From Giesbergeria sp. (GTDB taxonomy: Bacteria > Pseudomonadota > Gammaproteobacteria > Burkholderiales > Burkholderiaceae_C), in assembly GCF_028686475.1 (NCBI RefSeq), contig NZ_JAQUCA010000018.1, positions 1 to 64,000 of the forward strand: DNA of 64,000 nucleotides. Reading direction: 5' to 3'. Below the pieces are notes generated by a model, which was not told the DNA's origin, did no database searches, and saw nothing but the letters and a program-made list of their open reading frames with translations. The translations under genes and the position numbers were made by a program. Below are positions 1 to 7,749 of the stretch, piece after piece (within the stretch, counting starts at the first letter, position 1; each line of letters starts with the position of its first letter).

Positions 1-84
1 CCAAACAGAACGGATGATCTTTTTAAAAGAGAGGCAATCGCACGGGCAATCCTTCGCTCTATCGACGCATTGCCGCCCAACTAA
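1..84 (+). CDS. C-terminal end of an unidentified protein (partial)
   Basis: Frame 1 is open from the window edge and ends at TAA 82-84, giving 27 codons that finish IDALPPN. The residues look like a helical protein tail (KREAIARAILRSID). I cannot name the family from so little. The start lies outside the window. It could be chance, since 27 open codons at an edge is weak evidence. It sits just upstream of a toxin-gene relic on the same strand, but nothing ties the two together. Confidence 0.3.
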   Translation, partial: PNRTDDLFKREAIARAILRSIDALPPN

Positions 85-145
85 TCAATCCAGCGGACGC
101 TTTCGGCACCGCTGATTTCAGCGTTAGAGACGCGGTGCAATTAAG

Positions 146-164
146 TACGGGATTCCCGTATAAT
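146..164 (+). promoter_or_regulatory. Palindromic operator overlapping a TATAAT -10 box of a toxin-antitoxin-type promoter
   Basis: A perfect inverted repeat with 7-bp arms (146-152 and 154-160, one central base) runs directly into TATAAT at 159-164, seven bases before the ATG at 171. No good -35 box is seen. This layout, an operator over the -10 just ahead of a RelE/ParE-type toxin start, is what autoregulated type II toxin-antitoxin operons use. The gene it served is now only a stub, so the site is probably a relic, though it could still bind an antitoxin encoded elsewhere. Confidence 0.5.
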
Positions 165-170
165 TAAGCC

Positions 171-203
171 ATGCAAACAGTGGTTGGACACCCTATCTTT
201 CAA
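171..203 (+). pseudogene. N-terminal stub of a RelE/ParE-family toxin gene
   Basis: The ATG at 171 begins MQTVVGHPIFQ, which matches from memory the usual opening of COG4737 RelE/ParE toxins (MQTVVETPxF). After about 11 codons the sequence changes to the typical right end of a TnpB element (from about 204) and the frame stops soon after, at about 252. The rest of the toxin and any antitoxin are not in the window on this side. A full toxin of this family is around 100-120 residues, so this is a stub with no function expected. The operator just upstream supports the assignment. Confidence 0.5.
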
Positions 204-372
204 CTTGACATCCTCTCCAGGCTAAACCCCAGAACCTTACCCACATCTTTATAACTATTTGATTTGTATAGACTTTTTCAGTGATAAACTAGAGTCACAA
301 ATCAATGAAATCAATAGCTTATGTGAGATTTGGGTAAAGGCAAGGGCTAAATCCCGGAGATTCCTGCTGCTA
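204..372 (-). repeat. Right-end hairpin of an IS200/IS605-type TnpB element, split in two
   Basis: Bases 204-226 (CTTGACATCCTCTCC then aGGCTAAA) and 352-372 (TCCCGGAGATTCC) form one hairpin if the intervening 125 bp are removed. The rebuilt stem pairs TCTCCAGG with CCCGGAGA, with one mismatch. The motif GACATCCTC...GGAGATTCC is typical of the right end of TnpB-type IS605 elements, which also gives the 3' end of the guide-like omega RNA. It lies directly downstream of the minus-strand TnpB remnant, as expected. The split by another element would break any omega RNA. Confidence 0.55.
227..344. mobile_element. 118-bp MITE-like element inside the TnpB right-end hairpin
   Basis: The segment is flanked by a direct repeat GGCTAAA (220-226 and 345-351), which fits a 7-bp target duplication. 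Its ends are imperfect inverted repeats: CCTTACCCACATCT at 235-248 against CCTTTACCCAAATCT read from the other strand at 340-326. It is AT-rich compared with its surroundings and has no coding capacity. It therefore looks like a small non-autonomous element or the collapsed ends of an IS. The parent family was not identified; ISL3-type ends are one possibility but I could not check this. Confidence 0.5.
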
Positions 373-676
373 GATGAAGATGGCCAGCCGTGAGAATGTT
401 CCGTGCTGCATTCACGTCGCGGTCGTGTGCCGCCCCGCAATCGCTGCACGTCCATGCTCTTATTCCAAGTCCTGCCCTACCTTTCGGACTGCTGGCAGGT
501 ATAACCCCGCAGCACGAGCAAGTCTGGGTTGAATACGCTTGTTCGTTGGATGCCGTGGCGCAGTCTTTGAGTCCGAGGTTTATGCCCACGGCTGGGACCG
601 GAAGTCGGGGGCCAATGAATTCTGGAAGTTCTACTGTGACGTTGAAATACCAGCGGCCCCGGCTGTCTTCGGTCAA
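347..676 (-). pseudogene. tnpB: TnpB (IS200/IS605 OrfB) remnant with internal deletion
   Basis: The 109-codon frame opens at a TTG and carries pieces of TnpB: a strand RWYFNVTVE, the RuvC-I block GINLGLKD (residues 31-38), the zinc finger CSCCG (53-57) paired with CSDCG (77-81), and the RuvC-III block HDRDVNAARNI (84-94). The stretch between RuvC-I and the zinc finger, including the RuvC-II glutamate, is missing, and the RuvC-I aspartate is N33. The N-terminal half is also lost; an in-frame stop lies just upstream. Intact TnpB has roughly 350-400 residues. This is a dead remnant, not an active nuclease. It stands where the rest of the gsp operon would be expected. Confidence 0.75.
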
Positions 677-765
677 TCATCTCGCACCGCCTGCGCCCAG
701 CTTCAGCAGTTCCGGGCGGCTGCGTAACATCAGTGACTTACCAAAAATGGCCCCCAACACCGGTT

Positions 766-1131
766 TTAGCGCCGCCCCACAATAGTGCTTAAACGCAGCA
801 CGGGCCTATTTTCTATCAGCACTTGGGCATCCACGCGCCGAAAACTGGGGTTGGGCGTAGGCCGCACCGCCACTGCCACAGTCAAGCGCTGCCCGGCCTG
901 TTCGCAAATTTCGGTAGTGTCGCCAATGGCTGGCATTTGGCGCGTTAGCCGGGTTTTGACCAGCATGTTTTCAGCGCACAGTTGCGCCAACAAAATATCC
1001 GATTGGCGTTGGGCATGGCGCGTCAGGGCGGCGCTGGCCTGCAAACCAGCCATCAGGGCAATCGCCACAATGCTCAAGGCCACCAACACCTCGACCAGTG
1101 TAAAACCTGCTTGCTGGCGCGTTAGCTTCAT
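766..1131 (-). CDS. gspI: Type II secretion minor pseudopilin GspI
   Basis: The protein has 121 residues and starts with a short basic leader followed by the prepilin peptidase site and methylation glutamate (AGFTLVEVLVALSI), then one hydrophobic helix that anchors it in the inner membrane and packs into the pseudopilus. The AENMLVKTRL stretch and the small C-terminal domain are typical of GspI, which caps the pseudopilus with GspH, GspJ and GspK. Its ATG overlaps the gspH stop by 4 bp, so the two are translationally coupled. No gspJ follows; a TnpB remnant does. It may no longer serve a working secretion system unless the other gsp genes are elsewhere. Confidence 0.8.
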   Translation of the reverse strand: MKLTRQQAGFTLVEVLVALSIVAIALMAGLQASAALTRHAQRQSDILLAQLCAENMLVKTRLTRQMPAIGDTTEICEQAGQRLTVAVAVRPTPNPSFRRVDAQVLIENRPVLRLSTIVGRR

Positions 1132-1586
1132 GGCACAGGCTGCACGGCGAACGGGCGCAGACCATCCGTGGCCACGCGCAAGGCGATGGCCGGTGCCTCA
1201 CGGCTGACCAAGGTGATGCCTTGGGCGGCTATCAAAGGCTCAGGCCCCAGCAATAGCTGGCTATCGCCACGCACCGAGGTGCTGTCCGATAGCCATTGCG
1301 TGGGCAGCCGCTCTGGGGGGAGGCCGACAAACTCAAACCCACCGGCTACGCTGTGCCAGCGCACCGGCACCCCACTGGCGCGCGACTGCGCCCGACCGGC
1401 CTCTAGCAGTGCGGCCAGGCGCTCGGCTTCGCGCTCTAGGGTGCCGCTGCTGCTGTCGCGCAATGCCAAAGCCGTGCCAGCGGTGGCCACGGCAATGATG
1501 CTAATCACTACCAGCAGCTCTAGCAGCGTAAAACCGTGCTGGCGCTGACCAAGGCGGGGGATGGTATCGGTACCTATTTTTGCCAC
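1128..1586 (-). CDS. gspH: Type II secretion minor pseudopilin GspH
   Basis: The 152-residue product has the prepilin signature HGFTLLELLVVISII near residues 17-31 and a GspH/FimT-type C-terminal region. It starts with GTG at 1586, since no ATG lies upstream in frame before the leader. GspH is a minor pseudopilin at the tip of the type II secretion pseudopilus. It overlaps gspI by 4 bp. The usual upstream neighbour gspG is absent; comEC lies divergently instead. FimT of type IV pili is an alternative, but the GspI partner favours GspH. Confidence 0.75.
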   Translation of the reverse strand: MAKIGTDTIPRLGQRQHGFTLLELLVVISIIAVATAGTALALRDSSSGTLEREAERLAALLEAGRAQSRASGVPVRWHSVAGGFEFVGLPPERLPTQWLSDSTSVRGDSQLLLGPEPLIAAQGITLVSREAPAIALRVATDGLRPFAVQPVP

Positions 1587-1655
1587 CTGTAAACTAAAAA
1601 GCCCCTATGATGATAGCTGCAATTGCTACCGGCCTAACACACCATCTGCCTGCCT

Positions 1656-4115
1656 ATGTCCTGTTCAAAGCCTCGTCTGTGGCATGGTAGCGCTATCGTT
1701 GTGGGTGGCTTGCTGGGGGCGGCGCTGCAAGTGTGCCAAGCCCAGTTGTGGCCGTTGGCGTGGTATGCGGGTGTGGGCTTGCTGGCCTTGGGGGGTGCTT
1801 TGGCTGGGGTGTTGGCCAGCCAACGCCAGCGCTTGGCGGGCTATCGCGCCCATGCTGTATGGTTGCTGCTGGCCACGCTGCTGCTGTTTGCCATCACTGG
1901 GTTACGCGCGCAGCATTTTGCAGCGGGTGCCTTGTCGCCAGCGTTAGAGGGCCAAGACATCCGCATCACTGGCATGGTAACTGCCATGCCCCAACCCTTA
2001 GAGGGTGGGCAGCGCCTGCGCCTGCGCGTAGAAGCCGCCACCCTGCTGCCCCAAGGCAGCCCCGTACCACTGCCCGAGTTGCTGGATTTAGGCTGGTACC
2101 ACCGGCCACAACATAGCAACGATGCCGCAGACAGCAGCACGCCGGTGCTGGTGCGCCCCGGAGAGCGCTGGCAAATGACAGTGCGCCTCAAAGCGCCGCA
2201 CGGCCTACGCAACCCACATGGCTTTGACTACGAACTGTGGGCTTGGGAGCAAGGCGTGCAAGCGGTGGGCGATGTGCGTACCAGCAAAAAAGACCAGCCA
2301 CCACAACGCTTGGCTGCCACCTACCAGCACCCGGTAGAGCAGGCCCGCCAGCGCGTGCGCGATGCCATCATGGCGCAATTGGCCGCCAATCCGTTTGATG
2401 CAGCCAGCCAGCGCGTTGCTGGGGTAGTGGCAGCGTTGGTCACGGGCGACCAACGCGCCATTGAGCGCAACGATTGGGACCTGTTCCGCACCACGGGGGT
2501 GTCGCACTTGATGAGCATCTCCGGGCTGCACATTACCCTGTTTGCTTGGTTGGCAGCCGCATTGATTGGTGTGCTGTGGCGGCGCTCAGTGCGCCTGTGC
2601 CTGTGGTTGCCCGCACCTTCGGCAGCGCTGCTGGGTGGTGCTGCATTGGCAGCAGCTTATGCTTTGTTCAGTGGCTGGGGCATTCCGGCACAACGCACGA
2701 TTTCTATGCTGTGCGCCGTGGCCTTGTTGCGCCTGTTGGGCTTGCGCTGGCCTTGGCCACAAGTGTGGTTACTGACCTGCGCGGCGGTCGTCTGGCCAGA
2801 CCCGTGGGCGCTGTGGCAGCCAGGGTTTTGGCTCAGTTTTGTGGCCGTAGGGATTTTGTTTGCCAGTGACCCCGGCGGCAGCGCCCAAGAACGCCCCAGT
2901 CTGTGGAGCCGCTTTGTCTCCATGCTGCGCGAGCAATGGGTCGTCACGCTGGCCTTAACGCCCTTGGGATTGCTGATGTTCGGTCAGGTGTCGGTGGTGG
3001 GCTTTGCCGCCAATATGCTGGCGATTCCGTGGGTGACCTTGGTGGTTACGCCCTTGGCGTTTTTGGGGGTGCTGTGGGGGCCTTTGTGGCAATTGGCAGG
3101 CACCGCCGTGCAATGGATGGTATTGTGGCTGGAATGGTGGGCCGCCGTGCCGGGAGCGGCGTGGTGGCTACCGATAGCGCCGCTGTGGGCGGGCGTCGCG
3201 GCGGTGGCCGGTGGCACCTTGTTGGCCTTGCGTTTGCCCATGCCGGTGCGCCTGTTGGGTTTGCCCTTGTTGCTGCCGGTGTTTTTTTGGCAGCCCCCAC
3301 GCCCAGCGGTAGGGCAGTTTGAACTGTTGGCCGCCGATGTCGGCCAAGGCACTGCCGTGTTGGTGCGTACCGCCAGCCGCACCCTGCTCTATGACGCTGG
3401 CCCGCGCACCAGCGCCAGCAGCGATGCCGGTAGCCGCGTGCTGGTGCCTTTGTTGCGTGCCTTGGGCGAGCGCCTCGATACCCTGTTGCTCAGCCACCCA
3501 GATAGCGACCACACTGGCGGGGCCGTGGCCGTATTGCAAGCCCAGCCCCAAGCACAATTATTGGGTTCTGTGGCAGAGCTGCCCGAGCTGCAAGCCCTGC
3601 GCCCGGCCAGTGCGTGCATGGCGGGTCAACGCTGGCACTGGGATGGCGTGGAATTTTCTATCTTGCATCCCCAGCCAGCAGAGTCAGATGCCCCCGCCAG
3701 CACCGGCAAAACGCGCAACACCAATGCCCAAAGTTGCGTGCTGCGAATCATGGCCCCCAATGGCGTAGCCGCCCTGTTGCCCGGCGACATCGAAATTGCC
3801 CAAGAGCAAAGCTTGCTGGCACAAGCCGCTCCATTGCGTGCCGATGTGCTATTGCTGCCGCACCACGGCAGCAAAACCTCGTCCGGTGCGGCGTTGTTGG
3901 ATGCCGTGCGCCCGCGCAGTGCCTGGGCGCAAACCAGCTACCGCAACCGCTTTGGCCACCCGGCCCCAGAAGTGGTGCAACGCCTGCAAGAGCGCCAAAT
4001 TCGCTTGGTCAACTCGGTGCAGTGTGGGGCGGCACACTGGTCTTCAGAACAGCCCGACAACGTGACTTGCCAGCGCCAAAACCCAGCGCGCTACTGGCAA
4101 CACCTAGTGCCTTAA
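1656..4115 (+). CDS. comEC: DNA internalization/competence protein ComEC/Rec2
   Basis: This 819-residue inner membrane protein forms the channel through which single-stranded transforming DNA enters the cytoplasm. N-terminal membrane helices and an OB-like region come first, then the ComEC core with the TGVSHLMSISGLHI motif, then many membrane helices. The C-terminal metallo-beta-lactamase-like domain has DVGQG near residue 560, HPDSDHTGG near 614 and PHHGSKTSS near 734, so the putative nuclease site looks intact. Length is normal for proteobacterial ComEC. It is divergent from gspH with about 70 bp between them. Its presence suggests natural transformation is possible, but the other competence genes are not in the window. 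Confidence 0.93.
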   Translation: MSCSKPRLWHGSAIVVGGLLGAALQVCQAQLWPLAWYAGVGLLALGGALAGVLASQRQRLAGYRAHAVWLLLATLLLFAITGLRAQHFAAGALSPALEGQDIRITGMVTAMPQPLEGGQRLRLRVEAATLLPQGSPVPLPELLDLGWYHRPQHSNDAADSSTPVLVRPGERWQMTVRLKAPHGLRNPHGFDYELWAWEQGVQAVGDVRTSKKDQPPQRLAATYQHPVEQARQRVRDAIMAQLAANPFDAASQRVAGVVAALVTGDQRAIERNDWDLFRTTGVSHLMSISGLHITLFAWLAAALIGVLWRRSVRLCLWLPAPSAALLGGAALAAAYALFSGWGIPAQRTISMLCAVALLRLLGLRWPWPQVWLLTCAAVVWPDPWALWQPGFWLSFVAVGILFASDPGGSAQERPSLWSRFVSMLREQWVVTLALTPLGLLMFGQVSVVGFAANMLAIPWVTLVVTPLAFLGVLWGPLWQLAGTAVQWMVLWLEWWAAVPGAAWWLPIAPLWAGVAAVAGGTLLALRLPMPVRLLGLPLLLPVFFWQPPRPAVGQFELLAADVGQGTAVLVRTASRTLLYDAGPRTSASSDAGSRVLVPLLRALGERLDTLLLSHPDSDHTGGAVAVLQAQPQAQLLGSVAELPELQALRPASACMAGQRWHWDGVEFSILHPQPAESDAPASTGKTRNTNAQSCVLRIMAPNGVAALLPGDIEIAQEQSLLAQAAPLRADVLLLPHHGSKTSSGAALLDAVRPRSAWAQTSYRNRFGHPAPEVVQRLQERQIRLVNSVQCGAAHWSSEQPDNVTCQRQNPARYWQHLVP

Positions 4116-4198
4116 AGCCTACACGCTACCGCGCAAAATCCATTTGCGGCGACAATGCCGCTCCTTTTGATTTTTTCCTGTTTTCGTTCGGTTTTTTC

Positions 4199-4714
4199 AT
4201 GTCCATTCAGGTACGTCCCGCTACGCTCCGCGATGCCAAAGCCATCGCCCAACTCCATACCCTATCGGCCCAAACAGTTTACAAGGGCCTGATTCCTGAT
4301 GAGCATCTCAAGACCATGTCGGTAGAGAAGCGCCAAGCCTACTGGCGCGAGGCCATCGAATACTGTGAGCCACAAGTTCAGGTGGCGGTAGAAGACGACA
4401 AAATCGTCGGCTTTGTCGGCTACGACCGCTCACGCGATGAAAAATCGCGCCCCACCACGGGTGAAATCTGGGCCATCTACGCCGCCCCCAGCCACTGGAA
4501 CCAAGGCATCGGCTTGGCCTTGTGGGATGCCGCGCGCGAAGGGCTGCAAGAAGAAGGCTGCACCAACGTCACCGCTTGGGTGCCACTACGCAATGAACGC
4601 GCCATCCGCTTTCACGAGCTGGCCGGTTTTAAGCGCGAAATGTCCACCGCCAAAACCGCCGTGGTGGGTGGTGTCAAAATCGAAGAAGTGCGCCTGAAGC
4701 GCTCACTTAACTAA
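4199..4714 (+). CDS. GNAT-family N-acetyltransferase
   Basis: The 171-residue protein starts at the ATG at 4199 (MSIQVRPATL). An open frame continues upstream but overlaps comEC and lacks the family pattern. The acetyl-CoA binding motif A is visible as IWAIYAAPSHWNQGIGLAL followed by the helix to GLQEEG. The strand NVTAWVPLRNERAIRFHELAGF is the usual C-terminal half of the fold. It resembles the small-molecule GNATs of the RimI/PhnO group, but the substrate cannot be told. It lies 84 bp after comEC and 27 bp before a methyltransferase gene. Confidence 0.85.
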   Translation: MSIQVRPATLRDAKAIAQLHTLSAQTVYKGLIPDEHLKTMSVEKRQAYWREAIEYCEPQVQVAVEDDKIVGFVGYDRSRDEKSRPTTGEIWAIYAAPSHWNQGIGLALWDAAREGLQEEGCTNVTAWVPLRNERAIRFHELAGFKREMSTAKTAVVGGVKIEEVRLKRSLN

Positions 4715-4741
4715 TTCTCTTACCCACAGAAAGCTATCCCC

Positions 4742-5893
4742 ATGATTGAATGGAACGAACAGGGCGAGGTGCGTACAGCGCACTGGCGTTCCGAGAGTGG
4801 CGCACCCGCGCCCAAGCGCGTTATTTTGGCCGACGACACCCTGTCGGCTGATACCGCCTACCGCCATGCTTGCGCCGGTACTGCCTTGCTGTGGCGCGGT
4901 GATTTTCAGAACGCCCGCCTGCTATTGCAAGCGCTGATGCGCCGCGTAGAGCGCAAACCGGCCAAAGCCGCTGCCCGTGCTGCCGCCAAACGGGCGCAGG
5001 CCACGCCAGAGCAAGCTTTTCATTTGCACCGACAAGCCCAATCACAGCGTGCGCGCACTTTGGCCAGCATCGTCATTCAGCTAGAAGGCGACTACCGCAT
5101 CGCTTTGCGCCGCGCGCCAGATTGGGTTCAAGCCTGTACGCAAGCGTGGGGGCCAGCTACCGGCCAGCCGCAAGTGGTCAGCCTGCGCGAGTTGCTCGGC
5201 TTGGTCGGCGCTTACGAATGGCGTAAAAAAGGGGTAGAAATTGCCGCCTTGGGCGATGGTGCGCGCATCCACCCGCATTACGGCGTTTTTTCGCCGGTGC
5301 GTGGCGAATACATCACCTTGGTAGCCCAAGCACCTTTGCCAGCGCAAGAACTGGCCTTTGACATTGGCACCGGCACCGGCGTACTGGCGGCGGTGCTGGC
5401 GCGCCGTGGGGTACGCCACATCATCGCCACCGACAACGCCCCACGCGCCTTGGCCTGCGCCCAAGACAACCTGCAACAACTCGGTTACGGCCAACAGGTG
5501 CAGGTGCAACCGGCGGATTTGTTCCCAGCAGGACAAGCGCCGTTGATTGTGTGCAATCCGCCGTGGTTGCCAGCGCGCGCCAACTCGCCATTAGAGCAGG
5601 CCGTCTATGACGAAGGCAGCCGCATGTTGCGTGGCTTTTTGGCAGGCTTGGCAGCGCATTTAAGCCCCGGCGGCGAAGGCTGGCTGATTTTGTCGGACTT
5701 GGCCGAGCATCTGGGTTTGCGCCCACGTGAGCAGCTATTGGGCTGGATAGCCGAAGCCGGTTTGCGCGTATTAGAGCGCCACGACATCCGCCCACAGCAC
5801 CCCAAAGTGCAAGACAGCAGCGACCCACTGCACGCCGCACGGGCCGCCGAAGTCACTTCGCTGTGGCGCTTGGCAGTGGCCGCAACGGCCTAA
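4742..5893 (+). CDS. Class I SAM-dependent methyltransferase with NPPW motif
   Basis: The 383-residue protein has an Ala/Arg-rich N-terminal region and then a Rossmann methyltransferase domain. The SAM-binding loop is AFDIGTGTGVLAAVLA (about residues 205-220), an acidic ATDNAP strand end follows, and the catalytic motif IVCNPPW is near residue 270. NPPW/NPPY motifs mark enzymes that methylate planar nitrogen groups, such as HemK/PrmC (glutamine) and RlmF/RlmG-like or N6-adenine RNA enzymes. I cannot choose among these substrates. Its stop overlaps the stop of the convergent downstream gene by a few bases. Confidence 0.8.
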   Translation: MIEWNEQGEVRTAHWRSESGAPAPKRVILADDTLSADTAYRHACAGTALLWRGDFQNARLLLQALMRRVERKPAKAAARAAAKRAQATPEQAFHLHRQAQSQRARTLASIVIQLEGDYRIALRRAPDWVQACTQAWGPATGQPQVVSLRELLGLVGAYEWRKKGVEIAALGDGARIHPHYGVFSPVRGEYITLVAQAPLPAQELAFDIGTGTGVLAAVLARRGVRHIIATDNAPRALACAQDNLQQLGYGQQVQVQPADLFPAGQAPLIVCNPPWLPARANSPLEQAVYDEGSRMLRGFLAGLAAHLSPGGEGWLILSDLAEHLGLRPREQLLGWIAEAGLRVLERHDIRPQHPKVQDSSDPLHAARAAEVTSLWRLAVAATA

Positions 5894-6384
5894 CAAGTCT
5901 CCAACGCCATTTCTGGCGTTGGACTGGCCCACACCGCAGACACTTGGGTGCGTAATGATGCGGCGCGTTCATCGCCTGCATGGTGGGTTACTTGGGCAAA
6001 CAGTTCTTCGGCCACATGGCGCAAGGTATCGCCATCGCGTGCATTACGCAAAGCGGTACGCAGGTGGTGGGCCAACTCAGGATGGCGGCGGGCAAACATG
6101 CGCTCACAAATATCAAACAGGTACATGCGCGCCCCGGCCAGCGATAATTCGCTACGCAGTGCAGCCGCTTGCACCGCCTGGGCATGGGCCGCGCTGGTGC
6201 GCGTCAGGTAACCTTGGTGCAGCAGGTTCTCGACAATTTGTGCGCCCATACCGTGGTACATGGCCTGCAAGGCCGACACCGGTTTGCCATCGGCCAACAG
6301 CAGCAACGAACGCTCACGCAGGCTCAAGGTGCGAACACCGGGAGAGAGTTCCTGATGGGCTTTTTCAGTTTTCTGCAATCGCAT
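5890..6384 (-). CDS. Hypothetical protein, winged-helix-like N-terminal part
   Basis: The 164-residue protein is taken from the ATG at 6384 (MRLQKTEKAHQEL). The first 75 residues (LSLRERSLLLLADGK, then VENLLHQGYLTR) look like a small winged-helix domain, and the rest is helical with CERMFARRHPELAHHLR. It resembles hypothetical proteins common in Burkholderiales, but I do not know a function. It is convergent with the methyltransferase, sharing about 3 bp at the stops, and divergent from the dus gene with 54 bp between start codons. Confidence 0.6.
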   Translation of the reverse strand: MRLQKTEKAHQELSPGVRTLSLRERSLLLLADGKPVSALQAMYHGMGAQIVENLLHQGYLTRTSAAHAQAVQAAALRSELSLAGARMYLFDICERMFARRHPELAHHLRTALRNARDGDTLRHVAEELFAQVTHHAGDERAASLRTQVSAVWASPTPEMALETC

Positions 6385-6438
6385 GAAAATCAAGCAGTGG
6401 ATAAAACCGCTATTAAATCGCCCAACCATGACATTTCG

Positions 6439-7449
6439 ATGAAGCCCCCAGCCCCAGCCCGTATGCCCCTGCTCTTGGCCCCGATGGAGGGCTTGCTTGA
6501 TTTTGTGCTGCGCGATGTGCTGACCCGCGTGGGTGGTGTGGACCGCTGTGTCTCGGAATTTATCCGCATCAGCGATACTTTGTTGCCCGATAAGGTATTT
6601 TTGCGCTATCTGCCCGAATTGCAAAATGGCAGCCGCACCCTGGCTGGCGTGCCCGTGCGGGCGCAATTGCTCGGCTCCGACCCGGTGTGCATGGCAGAAA
6701 ATGCCGCGCGTCTGGCCGCCCTGAACCCCGAAGGCATTGATTTGAATTTTGGTTGCCCGGCCAAGGTGGTCAACCGGCACGGGGGCGGTGCGGCCCTGCT
6801 GCAAAACCCCGAACACATCGCCCGGCTGGTGGCTGCGGTACGCCGCGCTGTACCAGCACATCTGCCTGTGTCGGCCAAAATGCGCTTGGGCTACCACGAT
6901 GCCAGCTTGGCGCGTGAATGCGCCCAAGCAATGGCCGACAACGGAGCCTGCGAGATTGTGGTTCATGCCCGCACCAAGCAAGACGGCTACCGCCCTCCCG
7001 CCTACTGGGAGCAAATTCCAGCGATTCAAGCCGCAGTATCGGTGCCCATAGTGGCCAACGGTGAAATCTGGACGGTACAAGATGCCCAGCGCTGCCGCAG
7101 CGTCTCGGGTTGCAATGCCCTGATGCTGGGGCGCGGCATGGTGGCCAATCCGGGGCTGGCGCTGGCCATTCGGGCCGCCGATGCTGCCGCCGCCGATACC
7201 CTCCTCGCCAGTGGGCAAGACAGCCTGCCTGCGCCGGTGCAATGGCCCGAGCTTTTGCCCCACATCGCCCACTTTTGGCAATTGGTGTGTACCAATTTAG
7301 AGCCACGCCAGCGCGCTGGCCGCCTCAAGCAATGGCTTAATTTGTTGCGTCGGCGCTTTCCCGAAGCCGAAATGGCCTACCAAGAAATTCGCCCCCTGAC
7401 TGACCAACGCACCATCAGTGCTTGGGTGCAGGCACAGCAATCGGTTTAA
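6439..7449 (+). CDS. dusC: tRNA-dihydrouridine synthase, DusC type
   Basis: This 336-residue FMN enzyme reduces uridine to dihydrouridine in tRNA. The Dus barrel begins with LLLAPMEGLLDFVLRDVLT. The catalytic cysteine is in NFGCPAKVVNRHGGGAALL, and the FMN phosphate-binding part is near VPIVANGEIW and NALMLGRGM. The FGCPAKVVNRHGGG pattern and length fit DusC better than DusA or DusB. I chose the ATG at 6439; the ATG at 6428 is out of frame and meets a stop at once. A small zinc-ribbon gene follows 43 bp later. Confidence 0.88.
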   Translation: MKPPAPARMPLLLAPMEGLLDFVLRDVLTRVGGVDRCVSEFIRISDTLLPDKVFLRYLPELQNGSRTLAGVPVRAQLLGSDPVCMAENAARLAALNPEGIDLNFGCPAKVVNRHGGGAALLQNPEHIARLVAAVRRAVPAHLPVSAKMRLGYHDASLARECAQAMADNGACEIVVHARTKQDGYRPPAYWEQIPAIQAAVSVPIVANGEIWTVQDAQRCRSVSGCNALMLGRGMVANPGLALAIRAADAAAADTLLASGQDSLPAPVQWPELLPHIAHFWQLVCTNLEPRQRAGRLKQWLNLLRRRFPEAEMAYQEIRPLTDQRTISAWVQAQQSV

Positions 7450-7492
7450 CTTGGCACAAAATACCCTTCAGCACCCCAGCCAGTCCTTCGCT

Positions 7493-7693
7493 ATGCCTAT
7501 TCGCCCACCTCCGCTTCACATCCGTTGTCCACAATGCACTTGGCAGCAGCATTGGCAGCCTAGCTCTGATGCCCTGATGGCCCTGCCCCCGAAAATCTGT
7601 CCGCGTTGTGGTCATACACATTTGGAAGCCCGCCCTGCCTCTGGCGCATCAGCCTTGTGGGAGCAATTGCCGCAGTGGCTTACACGCCCCTGA
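7493..7693 (+). CDS. Small zinc-ribbon protein
   Basis: The 66-residue protein has two CxxC knuckles, RCPQC and ICPRCGH, about 26 residues apart. This fits a single zinc ribbon, followed by a short tail ending QWLTRP. The ATG at 7493 gives a compact protein; the frame stays open upstream into the dus stop region. No catalytic domain is present, so it may be an adaptor or nucleic-acid or protein-binding module. It lies 56 bp upstream of the RavA-like ATPase on the same strand and may be co-transcribed with it. I do not recognise a named family. Confidence 0.6.
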   Translation: MPIRPPPLHIRCPQCTWQQHWQPSSDALMALPPKICPRCGHTHLEARPASGASALWEQLPQWLTRP

Positions 7694-7749
7694 GCTTTTG
7701 TTCACCTCGGCCACCCGATGCCCCTTGTTTGTTCAACCAAGTTTTACCG

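Noticed and set aside
347-676. Active TnpB nuclease with omega RNA
   Set aside because: The RuvC-II part is deleted, the RuvC-I aspartate is Asn, the N-terminus is missing, and the right-end hairpin is split by another element.
3614-4198. N-terminal extension of the acetyltransferase into comEC
   Set aside because: The extension overlaps comEC in another frame and has no GNAT features; the fold begins at 4199.
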